The position numbers and the translations under genes are program-made. 15,414 bases of DNA from Sideroxydans sp. (GTDB taxonomy: Bacteria > Pseudomonadota > Gammaproteobacteria > Burkholderiales > Gallionellaceae): assembly GCA_030823965.1 (NCBI GenBank), contig JAVBYP010000280.1, positions 1-15,414 of the forward strand, written 5' to 3'. Positions 1 through 8,216 of the stretch are shown here, piece by piece (within the stretch, counting starts at the first letter, position 1; each line of letters opens with the position of its first letter). The notes below the pieces were generated by a model, which made no database searches, was not told the DNA's origin, and was given only the letters and a program-made list of their open reading frames with translations.

Positions 1-1424
1 TCACGCTACCGCCGGGTAGTAAGTTCGAGCAGACCTACGCCATGGCTGAACGTGCACGTGAGATCGTCGAGCGTAATCCCAATGTGATCTTGGTCTACAC
101 GGCTATCGGCGGCGGCGCTGCGGGTGGTAATGCGTTTGAGCCTACAGGTGCGGCTGAGGCTCGCAAGGCGACCTTGTCCATCCAGCTCAAAGAACGTGAC
201 GAGCGCCCGAAGAAGCAGATCATCGAAACGGAATTGCGCGACTCATTGATGGAATTGCCCGGCGTGCGCACCAAAGTGGGCTTGGGCTCTTCTGCCGACA
301 AATATCAGTTGGTGTTGACCAGCGAGAACGGGAAATTGTTGGAAGAGACCGCGCTCAAAGTCGGACAGGAATTGCGCACCATTCCCGGTATCGGCAACGT
401 GGTGTCGAACTCCAGCATCTTGCGTCCTGAGGTGGTGGTGCGTCCTGATTTCGCCAAAGCAGCTGACCTCGGCGTGACCTCGGCATCCATTGCGGAGACC
501 TTGCGCGTGGCGACCAATGGCGATTACGACCAGTCTTTGGCCAAGCTCAATCTACCTGAGCGTCAAATACCCATCGTAGTCAAGCTGCAAGACGACTCAC
601 GCCAGAACATCGACTTGTTGTCGCGCCTTGTGGTGCCAGGTTCACGTGGCCCGGTGATGTTGGGCAACGTGGCGACCTTGAGTATCGAGAGTGGACCGGC
701 GCAGATCGACCGTTATGATCGCCAGCGCAACATCACCTTCGATGTGGAGTTAGCGGGACAGCCGATGGGTAAGGTACAGGAAGCGGCGCTCGCGCTACCT
801 TCCGTCAAGAACATGCCAAGCGGTGTGCAGATCGCGCCGATCGGTGATGCGGAGGCCATGCAGGAGTTGTTCGCTAGCTTCGGTATCGCGATGTTCACTG
901 GGGTGATGTGTATCTATATCGTGCTGGTGTTGCTGTTCAAGGACTTCATGCAGCCCGCGACCATCCTGTGGGCGCTCATCTTGTCCATCCCCGGCGCTTT
1001 CCTTGCGCTGTTCTTGACCAATAGCGCCATCTCGATGCCATCCATGATCGGCATCATCATGCTGATGGGCATCGCGACCAAGAACTCCATCTTGCTGGTG
1101 GAATACGCCATCGTGTCACGCAGGGATCGAGGTATGAACCGCTCCGAGGCGTTGCTGGATGCGTGTAAGAAGCGCGTGCGCCCCATCGTGATGACGACCT
1201 TGGCGATGGCGGCGGGTATGTTGCCCGTGGCGATGGATATGGGCTTGGGCGATGGCAGTTTCCGCTCACCCATGGCGATCGTGGTCATCGGTGGCCTGAT
1301 CACTTCCACCTTCCTTAGTCTATTGGTCATCCCCGTCGTCTATACCTATGTGGACGATTTCATCGTTTGGTTAAAGAGCAAGGTGGACAAGCTGCGTGGC
1401 TTGGCGGTCGGGCAAGTAAGTTGA
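1..1424 (+). CDS. RND efflux permease, HAE1/AcrB-like, C-terminal half (partial)
   Basis: The frame is open from the first full codon at base 3 to the TGA at 1422-1424, giving 473 residues; the ATG at 42 is internal, so the gene starts upstream of the window. AcrB-type pumps are about 1030 residues, so this is the second half. The first ~290 residues are the second periplasmic loop (porter and docking parts). Five hydrophobic segments follow that match TM8-TM12, with the family signatures GIATKNSILLVEYA and RPIVMTTLAMAAGMLPVA and the terminal SPMAIVVIGGLITSTFLSLL. Such pumps are inner-membrane proton antiporters that export drugs, solvents or metabolites with a periplasmic adaptor and a TolC-type channel; a TolC-family gene lies about 840 bases downstream, with one gene between. 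The substrate cannot be told. The family call is firm; membership of the HAE1 (drug) rather than HME (metal) branch is inferred from the motifs. Confidence 0.93.
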   Translation, partial: TLPPGSKFEQTYAMAERAREIVERNPNVILVYTAIGGGAAGGNAFEPTGAAEARKATLSIQLKERDERPKKQIIETELRDSLMELPGVRTKVGLGSSADKYQLVLTSENGKLLEETALKVGQELRTIPGIGNVVSNSSILRPEVVVRPDFAKAADLGVTSASIAETLRVATNGDYDQSLAKLNLPERQIPIVVKLQDDSRQNIDLLSRLVVPGSRGPVMLGNVATLSIESGPAQIDRYDRQRNITFDVELAGQPMGKVQEAALALPSVKNMPSGVQIAPIGDAEAMQELFASFGIAMFTGVMCIYIVLVLLFKDFMQPATILWALILSIPGAFLALFLTNSAISMPSMIGIIMLMGIATKNSILLVEYAIVSRRDRGMNRSEALLDACKKRVRPIVMTTLAMAAGMLPVAMDMGLGDGSFRSPMAIVVIGGLITSTFLSLLVIPVVYTYVDDFIVWLKSKVDKLRGLAVGQVS

Positions 1425-1443
1425 AGTTTAAGGAATTCGGCGG

Positions 1444-1472
1444 TTGAGGCGATTCAGGGCTGTTGTTATACT
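1444..1472 (+). promoter_or_regulatory. predicted sigma70 promoter of the PIMT-like gene
   Basis: A -35-like TTGAGG (1444-1449) and a -10-like TATACT (1467-1472) are separated by exactly 17 bases in the 98-base gap behind the RND gene. Transcription would start near 1479, about 44 bases before the ATG at 1523. This suggests the downstream gene can be transcribed independently of the pump. It is a motif match only. Confidence 0.5.
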
Positions 1473-1522
1473 GCCCCGAATCGCACCAGCAGAAGATGTA
1501 TACAGGAACAAGGAGAGAAGAG

Positions 1523-2173
1523 ATGAACTTGGAACAATTGCGCTTCAATATGATCGAGCAACAGATTCGCCCATGGGATGTGCTCGACCCGAAAGTACTG
1601 GATCTGCTGAAGTTGGTGCGTCGCGAACAATTCGTTCCTGCTGAGAGTAAAGCCCTTGCTTTCATGGATATCGACGTGCCTTTGGGCCACGGTGTCTCTA
1701 TGTGGCAACCCAAGATCGAGGCGCGTGCTTTGCAGGCATTGGATCTGCAACCGACGGACAGCGTGCTGGAAGTGGGTACGGGCAGCGGACATCTGACCGC
1801 CTTGTTGGCAAGACTGGCTGGGCAAGTGACCAGCGTCGAGATCGTGCCAGAATTGAGTGCCCTCGCTGCGCGCAATCTCGCGACGCATCATATCGGCAAT
1901 GTGACGTTGCAGATCGGTGATGCGGCCAATCAATGGGGTGAAGCTGAATACGACGCTATCGCGCTCACGGGCTCAGTGCCGATGATCCCAGAGGCATACA
2001 AGAACCAACTGAAAGTCGGTGGTCGCTTGTTCGCTATCGTGGGAGATGCCCCCGCCATGCAAGCGCAACTGATCACGCGTGTCGCAGCTGATCGCTTCGA
2101 GACTAAGGTGTTGTTCGAAACAGCCGTGGCGCCGTTGCAGAATGCGACACAGCCGCAGCGTTTCGTATTCTGA
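1523..2173 (+). CDS. divergent protein-L-isoaspartate O-methyltransferase (PIMT)-like protein
   Basis: 216 residues, the usual length for PIMT, a cytosolic SAM-dependent enzyme that methylates isoaspartyl residues in damaged proteins. The ATG at 1523 is chosen over an in-frame upstream start at 1463 because AAGGAGAGAAG (1510-1520) precedes it and because homology begins at LEQLRFNMIEQQIRP. The SAM-binding motif I is VLEVGTGSGHL, followed by the acidic strand end VTSVEIVPE; the C-terminal part VAPLQNATQPQRFVF also fits the family. The segment before motif I reads PLGHGVSMWQP, where classical PIMT (for example E. coli Pcm) has a GQTISQP-type motif with its active-site hydroxyl residue, so the active site is altered. 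It stands before tolC, away from the surE-rpoS setting typical of pcm, so I withhold that symbol. The fold is certain; isoaspartyl repair activity is not. Confidence 0.82.
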   Translation: MNLEQLRFNMIEQQIRPWDVLDPKVLDLLKLVRREQFVPAESKALAFMDIDVPLGHGVSMWQPKIEARALQALDLQPTDSVLEVGTGSGHLTALLARLAGQVTSVEIVPELSALAARNLATHHIGNVTLQIGDAANQWGEAEYDAIALTGSVPMIPEAYKNQLKVGGRLFAIVGDAPAMQAQLITRVAADRFETKVLFETAVAPLQNATQPQRFVF

Positions 2174-2205
2174 TCTAACTCATTCACAAGTTTTGCAGGG
2201 TCGGC

Positions 2206-2234
2206 TTGTCTCAGTTGTCGACTCCATGTAATAT
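2206..2234 (+). promoter_or_regulatory. predicted sigma70 promoter of tolC
   Basis: TTGTCT (2206-2211) and TAATAT (2229-2234) are separated by 17 bases, each matching four of six consensus positions. A transcript would begin near 2241, inside the inverted repeat at 2230-2251 and about 20 bases before the tolC ATG. The match is modest, but the spacing and placement are right. Confidence 0.4.
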
Positions 2235-2251
2235 TAGCGAATTCTAATATT
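2230..2251. promoter_or_regulatory. perfect inverted repeat in front of tolC, candidate operator
   Basis: Arm AATATTAG (2230-2237) and its exact reverse complement CTAATATT (2244-2251) flank the 6-base spacer CGAATT. The 22-base element covers the predicted -10 box and start site and ends next to the GGAG ribosome-binding site (2252-2255). Two-fold symmetry over a promoter is typical of a dimeric repressor site (TetR or MarR type). The arms are too AT-rich for a strong terminator and no T-tract follows. The repeat is seen directly; the operator role is inferred. Confidence 0.5.
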
Positions 2252-2261
2252 GGAGCATCCA

Positions 2262-3557
2262 ATGAAATTCTCAAGATTGAGCGTGAGCGTGCTGTTGGCG
2301 CTAGGTATACAAGCATCGGCACAAGCGGCCGATCTGATCGAGATCTATCAAGCAGCGCAAGGACAGGATGCGGTGTTCGCTGCAGCACGTGCCGCACAAC
2401 AAGCAGGCCAAGAGAAGCTGACTCAAGGTCGTTCTTTATTGTTGCCTAGTGTGAATCTGAGCGCCAATACCACTTACAACGACCTGAACTCTCCTTTGCT
2501 GACAAAGAAATACAACAGCCACGGCTATGCTGTGAGTGTGGTACAACCCTTGTTCCGTGAGCAGAATTGGGCGACCTACCAACAAGCCGACTTGCAAGTG
2601 GCCATCTCGGAAGCGCAGTTCAAGCTGGCCGAGCAGGACGTGATCCTGCGCAGTGCGCAGACCTATTTCGACGTGCTCATCGCACAAGACACCGTGCAGT
2701 TGACCAACGCCCAGAAGACGGCGATCTCGCAGCAGTTGGAACAAGCCAAGCGTAATTTCGAGGTGGGTACGGCGACCATCACCGATACGCATGAGGCGCA
2801 AGCGCGTTACGACTTGGTCGTGGCACAAGAGATCGCAGCGGCGAACAATCTAGAGATCAAGAAGCGCACCTTGCAACAGTTAGTGAATGCGGACGTCAAA
2901 GAACTGAACACATTGGGTGAGGGCTTCAAGCTCGAATCGCCGAATCCTGCGGATGCGCAGAAATGGGTGACTGATGCTCAACAGGGCAACTACCAGATCG
3001 TGATGGCGCAGGCAGCCGAGGCATTGGCAGAGCAAGAAGTTGCAAAGAATCGCGGTGGTCATCTACCCACATTGGATGCGGTGGGTAGCTACTCGAACAG
3101 TACGGGGTGTAGCTTCACTTGCGGAGATACCAAGAGCACTTCCGTCGGTTTGCAACTGAATATGCCATTATTCGCAGGCGGTGCCACACAATCCAAATGG
3201 CGTGAAGCTGAAGCCAATCACGACAAGGCTAAACAAGAACTAGAGAACGCACGTCGTAACGTAGAGTTGCAGACACGTCAGGCGTATCTCGGTGTGGTGA
3301 GTGGCATCGCTCAAGTGCAAGCGTTGCAGCAAGCGTTGAAGTCTAGCGAGAGCTTGTTGCAGGCAAGTAAGTTAGGGCAGGAAGTCGGCGTACGCACCAG
3401 CTTGGATGTGCTCAACGCACAACAACAGATGTACTCCACGCGCCGCGATCTGTATCAGGCGGAATACAACTACCTCATCAGTCATCTGCGTTTGAAGGCG
3501 GCAGTTGGAAGTCTGGCAGAAGCCGACCTAAGCCAAGTCAACAAGGCTTTGCACTGA
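2262..3557 (+). CDS. tolC: TolC-family outer membrane efflux channel
   Basis: 431 residues. TolC trimers form an outer membrane barrel plus a long periplasmic helical tunnel that links inner-membrane exporters (RND, ABC) to the outside. ATG 2262 is chosen because GGAG (2252-2255) sits six bases upstream and the protein then starts with a Sec signal peptide, MKFSRLSVSVLLALG, with likely cleavage after ASAQA; an in-frame TTG at 2250 is less plausible. The mature protein shows the internal duplication of the family: strand motif QPLFREQNW then long helices (residues ~80-200), repeated as MPLFAGGATQSKWREAEANHDKA and helices (~295-420), including the GVRTSLDVLNAQQQMYSTRRDLYQAEYNYL signature. It is somewhat shorter than E. 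coli TolC (493 residues), as is common for this branch. Its 3' end overlaps the convergent rfbD by 20 bases. Confidence 0.92.
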   Translation: MKFSRLSVSVLLALGIQASAQAADLIEIYQAAQGQDAVFAAARAAQQAGQEKLTQGRSLLLPSVNLSANTTYNDLNSPLLTKKYNSHGYAVSVVQPLFREQNWATYQQADLQVAISEAQFKLAEQDVILRSAQTYFDVLIAQDTVQLTNAQKTAISQQLEQAKRNFEVGTATITDTHEAQARYDLVVAQEIAAANNLEIKKRTLQQLVNADVKELNTLGEGFKLESPNPADAQKWVTDAQQGNYQIVMAQAAEALAEQEVAKNRGGHLPTLDAVGSYSNSTGCSFTCGDTKSTSVGLQLNMPLFAGGATQSKWREAEANHDKAKQELENARRNVELQTRQAYLGVVSGIAQVQALQQALKSSESLLQASKLGQEVGVRTSLDVLNAQQQMYSTRRDLYQAEYNYLISHLRLKAAVGSLAEADLSQVNKALH

Positions 3558-4431
3558 CATAGAGCAGGCGTACGCACTTCGCCAGATCTGCATCCCATTG
3601 AGGAAGTTCTAAGCCGAAAGTCTTGCGGATCTTTTCTGTAGATAATGAAGAGTTGGCAGGACGTTTCGCGGGCAATGGATATTCGTGCGTAGCGATGGGA
3701 TGGATGGTGAGGGGTTTGTCTTTTAGCGCATCGTCATACTGTCGTGCTAGGCGCACGATCTCTTCGGCGAACTGATGCCAGTTGGTGCGTCCGCCCGGTG
3801 TCAGGTGATACACGCCTGACTTCTCTTCAGAATATTTCCCAATGATCTGAGCTGTTGATTCCGCCAGCAGTCTTGCCCAGGTCGGCGCGCCGTACTGGTC
3901 TGCCACGATGCGTAGCTCGCTGCGTTCTTTCGCAAGACGCAGGATGGTCTTCACGAAGTTGCCGCCATGCACGCCGTACACCCAGCTCGTGCGCAGGATC
4001 AGATGCTTGCCGCCCACCGCTTGGATGGCTTGCTCACCAGCCAGCTTGGTCTTTCCGTACACGCTCTGCGGATCAGGCGTATCCGTTTCGACATAAGGGG
4101 AAGTCTTGCTGCCATTGAACACATAATCCGTCGAGTAGTGGATGAGCAGTGCATCCAGTTTCTTTGCTTCTTCCGCCAACACGCCCGCTGCTGTGCCGTT
4201 GATTGCCATGGAGAGATCGGGTTCTGATTCCGCTTTGTCCACAGCGGTGTGTGCAGCTGGATTGACGATGATGTCGGGAGCTACCTCGCGCACTTTGCGG
4301 CGAATGGCATCTACATCAGACAGATCCATACCCTGTGAATCTAGCGCAATGATTTGCCCCAATGATGCGAGCGCACGTTGCAACTCCCAGCCCACTTGGC
4401 CGTTCTTGCCTGTCACCAATATCTTCTTCAC
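3538..4431 (-). CDS. rfbD: dTDP-4-dehydrorhamnose reductase
   Basis: 297 residues. RfbD (RmlD) catalyses the last step of dTDP-L-rhamnose synthesis, the NAD(P)H-dependent reduction of dTDP-4-dehydro-L-rhamnose in the cytosol. The N-terminal Rossmann motif is VTGKNGQVGWELQ (residues 6-18). The short-chain-dehydrogenase-type catalytic set is visible as YSTDYVFNG (T101, D102) and YGKTK (Y125, K129), followed by LRTSWVYG. Translation most likely starts at GTG 4431: the rfbC stop overlaps it (GTGA, 4 bases) and GAGGT lies eight bases upstream, which points to coupled translation. It is the last gene of the leftward operon, and its stop at 3538-3540 lies inside the end of tolC. All motifs expected for function are present. 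Confidence 0.95.
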   Translation of the reverse strand: MKKILVTGKNGQVGWELQRALASLGQIIALDSQGMDLSDVDAIRRKVREVAPDIIVNPAAHTAVDKAESEPDLSMAINGTAAGVLAEEAKKLDALLIHYSTDYVFNGSKTSPYVETDTPDPQSVYGKTKLAGEQAIQAVGGKHLILRTSWVYGVHGGNFVKTILRLAKERSELRIVADQYGAPTWARLLAESTAQIIGKYSEEKSGVYHLTPGGRTNWHQFAEEIVRLARQYDDALKDKPLTIHPIATHEYPLPAKRPANSSLSTEKIRKTFGLELPQWDADLAKCVRLLYVSAKPC

Positions 4432-4976
4432 TCGAAGACCTCGGCGTCCTTTAGCAATTTACCAGACTGATCTTTGGCGGCGAGTAGTGGCGTGGCACCA
4501 TTCAACTTCCAATCGATACCCAGAGCCGGGTCGTTCCACAGGATGGAGCGTTCGAATTCAGGCGCGTAGTAATCCGTCGTCTTGTAGAGGAACTCTGCCG
4601 TCTCGCTCAACACCACGAAACCATGCGCGAAGCCGGGCGGCACCCACAACATGCGTTTGTTGTCTGCGCTGAGCACTATGGCTTCTGACTTGCCGAAGGT
4701 AGGCGAACTCTTGCGTATATCCACCACCACATCCAACACCTCCCCCACCGTGGCACGCACCAGTTTCCCTTGGGGTTGTTGTATCTGATAGTGCAAGCCA
4801 CGCAACACATGGCGCGCAGAGCGAGAGTGATTGTCTTGCACGAAGGGCAAAGTGACACCCGTCACTTCAGCGAAACGTTTGGCATTGAAGCTCTCGTAAA
4901 AGAAACCGCGCGCATCGCCGAACACTTTAGGTTCGATGATGAGCACACCAGGAATGGAGGTGGGGAGGGCTCGCAT
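4428..4976 (-). CDS. rfbC: dTDP-4-dehydrorhamnose 3,5-epimerase
   Basis: 182 residues, standard length. RfbC (RmlC) inverts C3 and C5 of dTDP-4-dehydro-6-deoxyglucose, the third step to dTDP-L-rhamnose. The cupin fold hallmarks are all there: GDARGFFYESFN near the N-terminus, RGLHYQ with the catalytic His62, GKLVR with Lys71, WVPPGFAHGF, and Tyr131 in LYKTTDYY, matching the His, Lys and Tyr described for Salmonella RmlC. The ATG at 4976 shares one base with the rfbA stop (TGATG), and the stop overlaps the GTG of rfbD, so this gene is locked between its partners by translational coupling. Confidence 0.95.
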   Translation of the reverse strand: MRALPTSIPGVLIIEPKVFGDARGFFYESFNAKRFAEVTGVTLPFVQDNHSRSARHVLRGLHYQIQQPQGKLVRATVGEVLDVVVDIRKSSPTFGKSEAIVLSADNKRMLWVPPGFAHGFVVLSETAEFLYKTTDYYAPEFERSILWNDPALGIDWKLNGATPLLAAKDQSGKLLKDAEVFE

Positions 4977-5848
4977 CAGATCTTCTCTTGTAGGACTGCG
5001 AGTAGATATTGGCCATAGCCGTTCTTGGCGAGTGGCTTAGCCAACGCCTCCAACTGGGTGGCACTGATGTAGTCATGACGATAGGATATCTCTTCAGGAC
5101 AGGCGATCTTCAAGCCTTGGCGTTTTTCCAAGGTCTGAATGAAGAGTGATGCTTCCAGTAGAGAATCATGCGTCCCCGTATCCAACCAAGCGCTACCGCG
5201 CCCCATCACTTGCACGTCCAACTTGTTACGTTCCAGATAGATCTGGTTGACGGTGGTGATCTCTAGCTCACCGCGATGCGATGGCTTGATGGTCTTGGCG
5301 ATCTCGACGACCGAATTGTCGTAAAAATAGAGACCAGTGACGGCGTAGTTCGACTTTGGTTGTTTCGGCTTCTCTTCGATGCTGAGCGCGCGACCTTGAT
5401 TGTCGAAATCAACCACACCGTAACGCTCAGGGTCAGTGACGCGATAAGCGAACACGGTACCGCCATCGTTCTTGTTGGCGGCCGCGCGCAACTTTGACTC
5501 CAGATCAGCACCGTAGAAGATGTTGTCGCCCAAGACGAGTGCACAACTATCTTTACCGATGAACTTTTCGCCGATGATGAAGGCTTGCGCTAAACCATCG
5601 GGGGAAGGTTGTACCGCATAGCTGAGGTTGATGCCCCACTGCTTGCCGTCGCCCAGCAGTTGCTCGAAGCGCGGCGTATCTTGCGGAGTAGAGATGATGA
5701 GGATGTCGCGTATCCCAGCCAGCATGAGCGTGGTGAGCGGATAGTAGATCATCGGTTTGTCGTAGATGGGGAGCAGCTGCTTGGAGACAGGCAAGGTCAC
5801 TGGGTACAAGCGCGTGCCGGAGCCGCCGGCGAGGATGATGCCTTTCAT
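4976..5848 (-). CDS. rfbA: glucose-1-phosphate thymidylyltransferase
   Basis: 290 residues. RfbA (RmlA) makes dTDP-glucose from dTTP and glucose-1-phosphate, the first step of the rhamnose pathway and its usual point of feedback control by dTDP-rhamnose. The nucleotide-binding signature is [11 protein letters not shown] (residues 6-16), then [17 protein letters not shown], the metal-binding region LGDNIFYG with Asp108, and [39 protein letters not shown] is also typical. The frame is open up to 5941, but ATG 5848 is the real start: AAGGAG precedes it, the family begins with MKGIILAGG, and it overlaps the rfbB stop by four bases (ATGA). Confidence 0.96.
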   Translation of the reverse strand: MKGIILAGGSGTRLYPVTLPVSKQLLPIYDKPMIYYPLTTLMLAGIRDILIISTPQDTPRFEQLLGDGKQWGINLSYAVQPSPDGLAQAFIIGEKFIGKDSCALVLGDNIFYGADLESKLRAAANKNDGGTVFAYRVTDPERYGVVDFDNQGRALSIEEKPKQPKSNYAVTGLYFYDNSVVEIAKTIKPSHRGELEITTVNQIYLERNKLDVQVMGRGSAWLDTGTHDSLLEASLFIQTLEKRQGLKIACPEEISYRHDYISATQLEALAKPLAKNGYGQYLLAVLQEKI

Positions 5849-6912
5849 GCTTTGCTCCTTTCTGCGTAGTTCTTCTGCACCCACTTCTGATAGTCGCCAC
5901 TGGTGACACCCTGCACCCAATCGCTGTTCTGCAGATACCAAGCCACGGTCTTGCGCAGGCCGGTCTCGAAGGTCTCTTGCGGTTTCCAGCCTAGGTCGTC
6001 AGCGATCTTGGTGGCATCGATGGCGTAGCGTTTGTCGTGGCCGGGGCGGTCTGCCACGTAGGTGATGAGTTTGTTGTGCGGCGCACCTTGGGGGTGCAGC
6101 TCATCCAAGATGGTGCAGATGGCTTGCACTACTTCAAGGTTGGTCTTCTCGTTCCAGCCGCCGATGTTGTAGGTCTCGCCCAACTTGCCTGTCGCCAACA
6201 CGGTGCGCAGCGCACGTGCATGGTCGTCCACATACAACCAATCACGGATGTTGTCGCCCTTACCGTAGATGGGCAGCGGCTTACCGTTCACCGCATTCAA
6301 GATCACCAGTGGGATGAGTTTTTCGGGGAAGTGATACGGGCCATAGTTGTTGGAACAATTCGTCGTCACTACGGGCAGGCCATAGGTGTGGTGCCAAGCG
6401 CGCACCAAGTGATCGCTAGATGCCTTGCTTGCCGAATAAGGCGAGTTAGGTTCGTAGGCTGTGTCTTCAGTGAAGAAACCTTCATCGCCCAAACTACCAT
6501 ACACCTCATCGGTAGAGATATGGTGGAAACGGAAATCGGCTTTGCGCTCTCCTTGCAAACTGTTCCAGTGCGCACGCGCAGCTTCCAGCAAGGTGTAGGT
6601 ACCAACGATATTGGTTTGGATGAAATCCGCAGGGCCAGTGATGGAACGATCAACATGAGATTCAGCAGCCAAGTGCATGATGGCATCCGGCTGATGTTCA
6701 TGAAACACACGGTTCACTTCTGCTGCATCGCAGATATCTACCTGTTCGAACTTGTAACGCGGATTATTGGAAACAGAAACCAGCGATTGCAGATTGCCCG
6801 CGTAGGTGAGCTTATCCACGTTCACCACTTTGTAGTCCGTTTCGTTGATCATTTGGCGCACGACAGCAGAGCCGATGAAACCGGCACCGCCGGTGATGAG
6901 GAGGGTTTTCAT
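5845..6912 (-). CDS. rfbB: dTDP-glucose 4,6-dehydratase
   Basis: 355 residues, full length. RfbB (RmlB) converts dTDP-glucose to dTDP-4-dehydro-6-deoxyglucose with bound NAD, the second step to dTDP-L-rhamnose. The Rossmann motif GGAGFIGS (residues 8-15), the catalytic STDEVYG (Thr134, Asp135, Glu136) and YSASK (Tyr159, Lys163) are intact, as are [10 protein letters not shown] and [14 protein letters not shown]. The ATG at 6912 follows the waaA stop by 32 bases, the only real gap in this operon. Its upstream bases (GATCACCCCT just before the ATG) hold no Shine-Dalgarno sequence, unlike rfbA, so initiation may depend on readthrough from waaA or be weak. No convincing promoter is visible in the gap. 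Confidence 0.96.
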   Translation of the reverse strand: MKTLLITGGAGFIGSAVVRQMINETDYKVVNVDKLTYAGNLQSLVSVSNNPRYKFEQVDICDAAEVNRVFHEHQPDAIMHLAAESHVDRSITGPADFIQTNIVGTYTLLEAARAHWNSLQGERKADFRFHHISTDEVYGSLGDEGFFTEDTAYEPNSPYSASKASSDHLVRAWHHTYGLPVVTTNCSNNYGPYHFPEKLIPLVILNAVNGKPLPIYGKGDNIRDWLYVDDHARALRTVLATGKLGETYNIGGWNEKTNLEVVQAICTILDELHPQGAPHNKLITYVADRPGHDKRYAIDATKIADDLGWKPQETFETGLRKTVAWYLQNSDWVQGVTSGDYQKWVQKNYAERSKA

Positions 6913-6944
6913 AGGGGTGATCTTGTATGTGGTTATGTAAGCGA

Positions 6945-8216
6945 TTATGCCTTTTGCTTGAGCGTCTCGTCCATGAGCCTTGATGCAAAATTGGTAGCGC
7001 CCTGATTCTCGCTGACGAATCTTGATCCTGCCTGTCCCATCGTTTGAATTGCGATCTTATCGATGAGGAGTCGATCGAGTTGTATCGACAGTTGGGTGGC
7101 ATCAGTTATTTGCAGCGCAGCACCACTAGCAACAGCCAGCTCAGTAGCTTGCGCGAAATTGTAGGTGTGGGGGCCGATGAGTACGGGTTTGCCAACGGCA
7201 CAGGCTTCGATCAGATTCTGCCCGCCGAATGGCAACAAGCTTCCACCGATGAAGGCGATATCACATGCGGCGTAGTAGGCGAACATCTCACCCATGCTGT
7301 CACCGAGTACGACCTGAGTATCTGTAGATATCGACTCATTGGCACTTCGGCGCTGCATCTTTAAGCCATATCGTGTGATCAGGTTCGCTACTTCTTCGAA
7401 ACGTTGCGGATGACGTGGAACGATGACGGTGAGTACATCTTTGTTTGTGAGGCCTAACAGTGCGGACAACAGAATGTCTTCTTCGCCTTCTCGCGTGCTC
7501 GCCGCGAGAAACACGGGGCGTCCTCCGAACGATCTACGCAAGTGAGCGCCCAACTCAAGCATCTTCGCGGGTGGTTCGATATCGAATTTCAGATTGCCCA
7601 TCGTAGAAACGGCGCGTCCACACAGTTCGGACAGTCTTTGTGCATCGCCCTCAGTCTGTGCGGCGATGAGATTCAGGTCGTGCAAGCCTTCATGGGTAAG
7701 GTGTGGGAAGCGTGCATATTTCGCGGCAGATTTTTCAGACAGGCGAGCGTTGAGCAGTAGCAACGGGATGTTTGAAGCTTTGCAACGATGGATGAGGTTG
7801 AACCAGATTTCAGTCTCCAGCAGGACGCCCACTTGCGGTTTGAAGTGGTCTAGGAAACGTTGGACGGCGAACGGGTAGTCGTAGGGCAGATAGACGCGCA
7901 TCACTTCGTTGCCATACAACTGTTCACTGGCGGCACGACCAGTAGGCGTGGTGTGCGTGAGCAAGATCTGATGCTGAGGGTATTGCGCGCGAAGGCTGTG
8001 GACGAGGGTTGCGGCGGCACGCGTCTCGCCAACGGAGACGGTATGCAGCCAGATGACAGGCTTATCTGCTTTTACGGTGTAGCGGCCGAAACGTTCAGCC
8101 ACATGGTCTAGGTATTCTGGCTGCTTGCGTGAGCGCCACCACAGATGGAAGAAGACATACGGGAGCAACATCCAAAGCAAGGTGGTGTAGGCGAAGCGAG
8201 AATCGAAAAAACGCAT
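6945..8216 (-). CDS. waaA: 3-deoxy-D-manno-octulosonic acid (KDO) transferase
   Basis: 423 residues, against about 425 for E. coli WaaA. It transfers KDO from CMP-KDO to lipid A precursor at the cytoplasmic face of the inner membrane, founding the LPS core. The N-terminus has a hydrophobic anchor (about residues 9-26, [17 protein letters not shown]). The GT30 motif WLHTVSVGE, with the conserved Glu64, follows, and the acceptor region holds [19 protein letters not shown]. The C-terminal domain carries [17 protein letters not shown], the donor-binding segment. The frame is open to 8312, but ATG 8216 is preferred: it overlaps the previous stop by one base (TGATG) and gives the family N-terminus. 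How many KDO residues it adds cannot be read from sequence. Confidence 0.95.
   Translation of the reverse strand: MRFFDSRFAYTTLLWMLLPYVFFHLWWRSRKQPEYLDHVAERFGRYTVKADKPVIWLHTVSVGETRAAATLVHSLRAQYPQHQILLTHTTPTGRAASEQLYGNEVMRVYLPYDYPFAVQRFLDHFKPQVGVLLETEIWFNLIHRCKASNIPLLLLNARLSEKSAAKYARFPHLTHEGLHDLNLIAAQTEGDAQRLSELCGRAVSTMGNLKFDIEPPAKMLELGAHLRRSFGGRPVFLAASTREGEEDILLSALLGLTNKDVLTVIVPRHPQRFEEVANLITRYGLKMQRRSANESISTDTQVVLGDSMGEMFAYYAACDIAFIGGSLLPFGGQNLIEACAVGKPVLIGPHTYNFAQATELAVASGAALQITDATQLSIQLDRLLIDKIAIQTMGQAGSRFVSENQGATNFASRLMDETLKQKA

Noticed and set aside
914..1330. A 138-codon - strand open frame opposite the RND gene
   Set aside because: It lies wholly over conserved transmembrane segments of the permease and has no family resemblance or ribosome-binding site worth noting.
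5849..5941. N-terminal extension of rfbA
   Set aside because: The extra 31 residues overlap rfbB, are not seen in the family, and ATG 5848 has a good ribosome-binding site.
6037..7005. A 322-codon + strand open frame opposite rfbB
   Set aside because: It is antisense to a gene with every catalytic motif intact, its translation shows no recognisable domain, and such mirror frames arise from the codon usage of the real gene.
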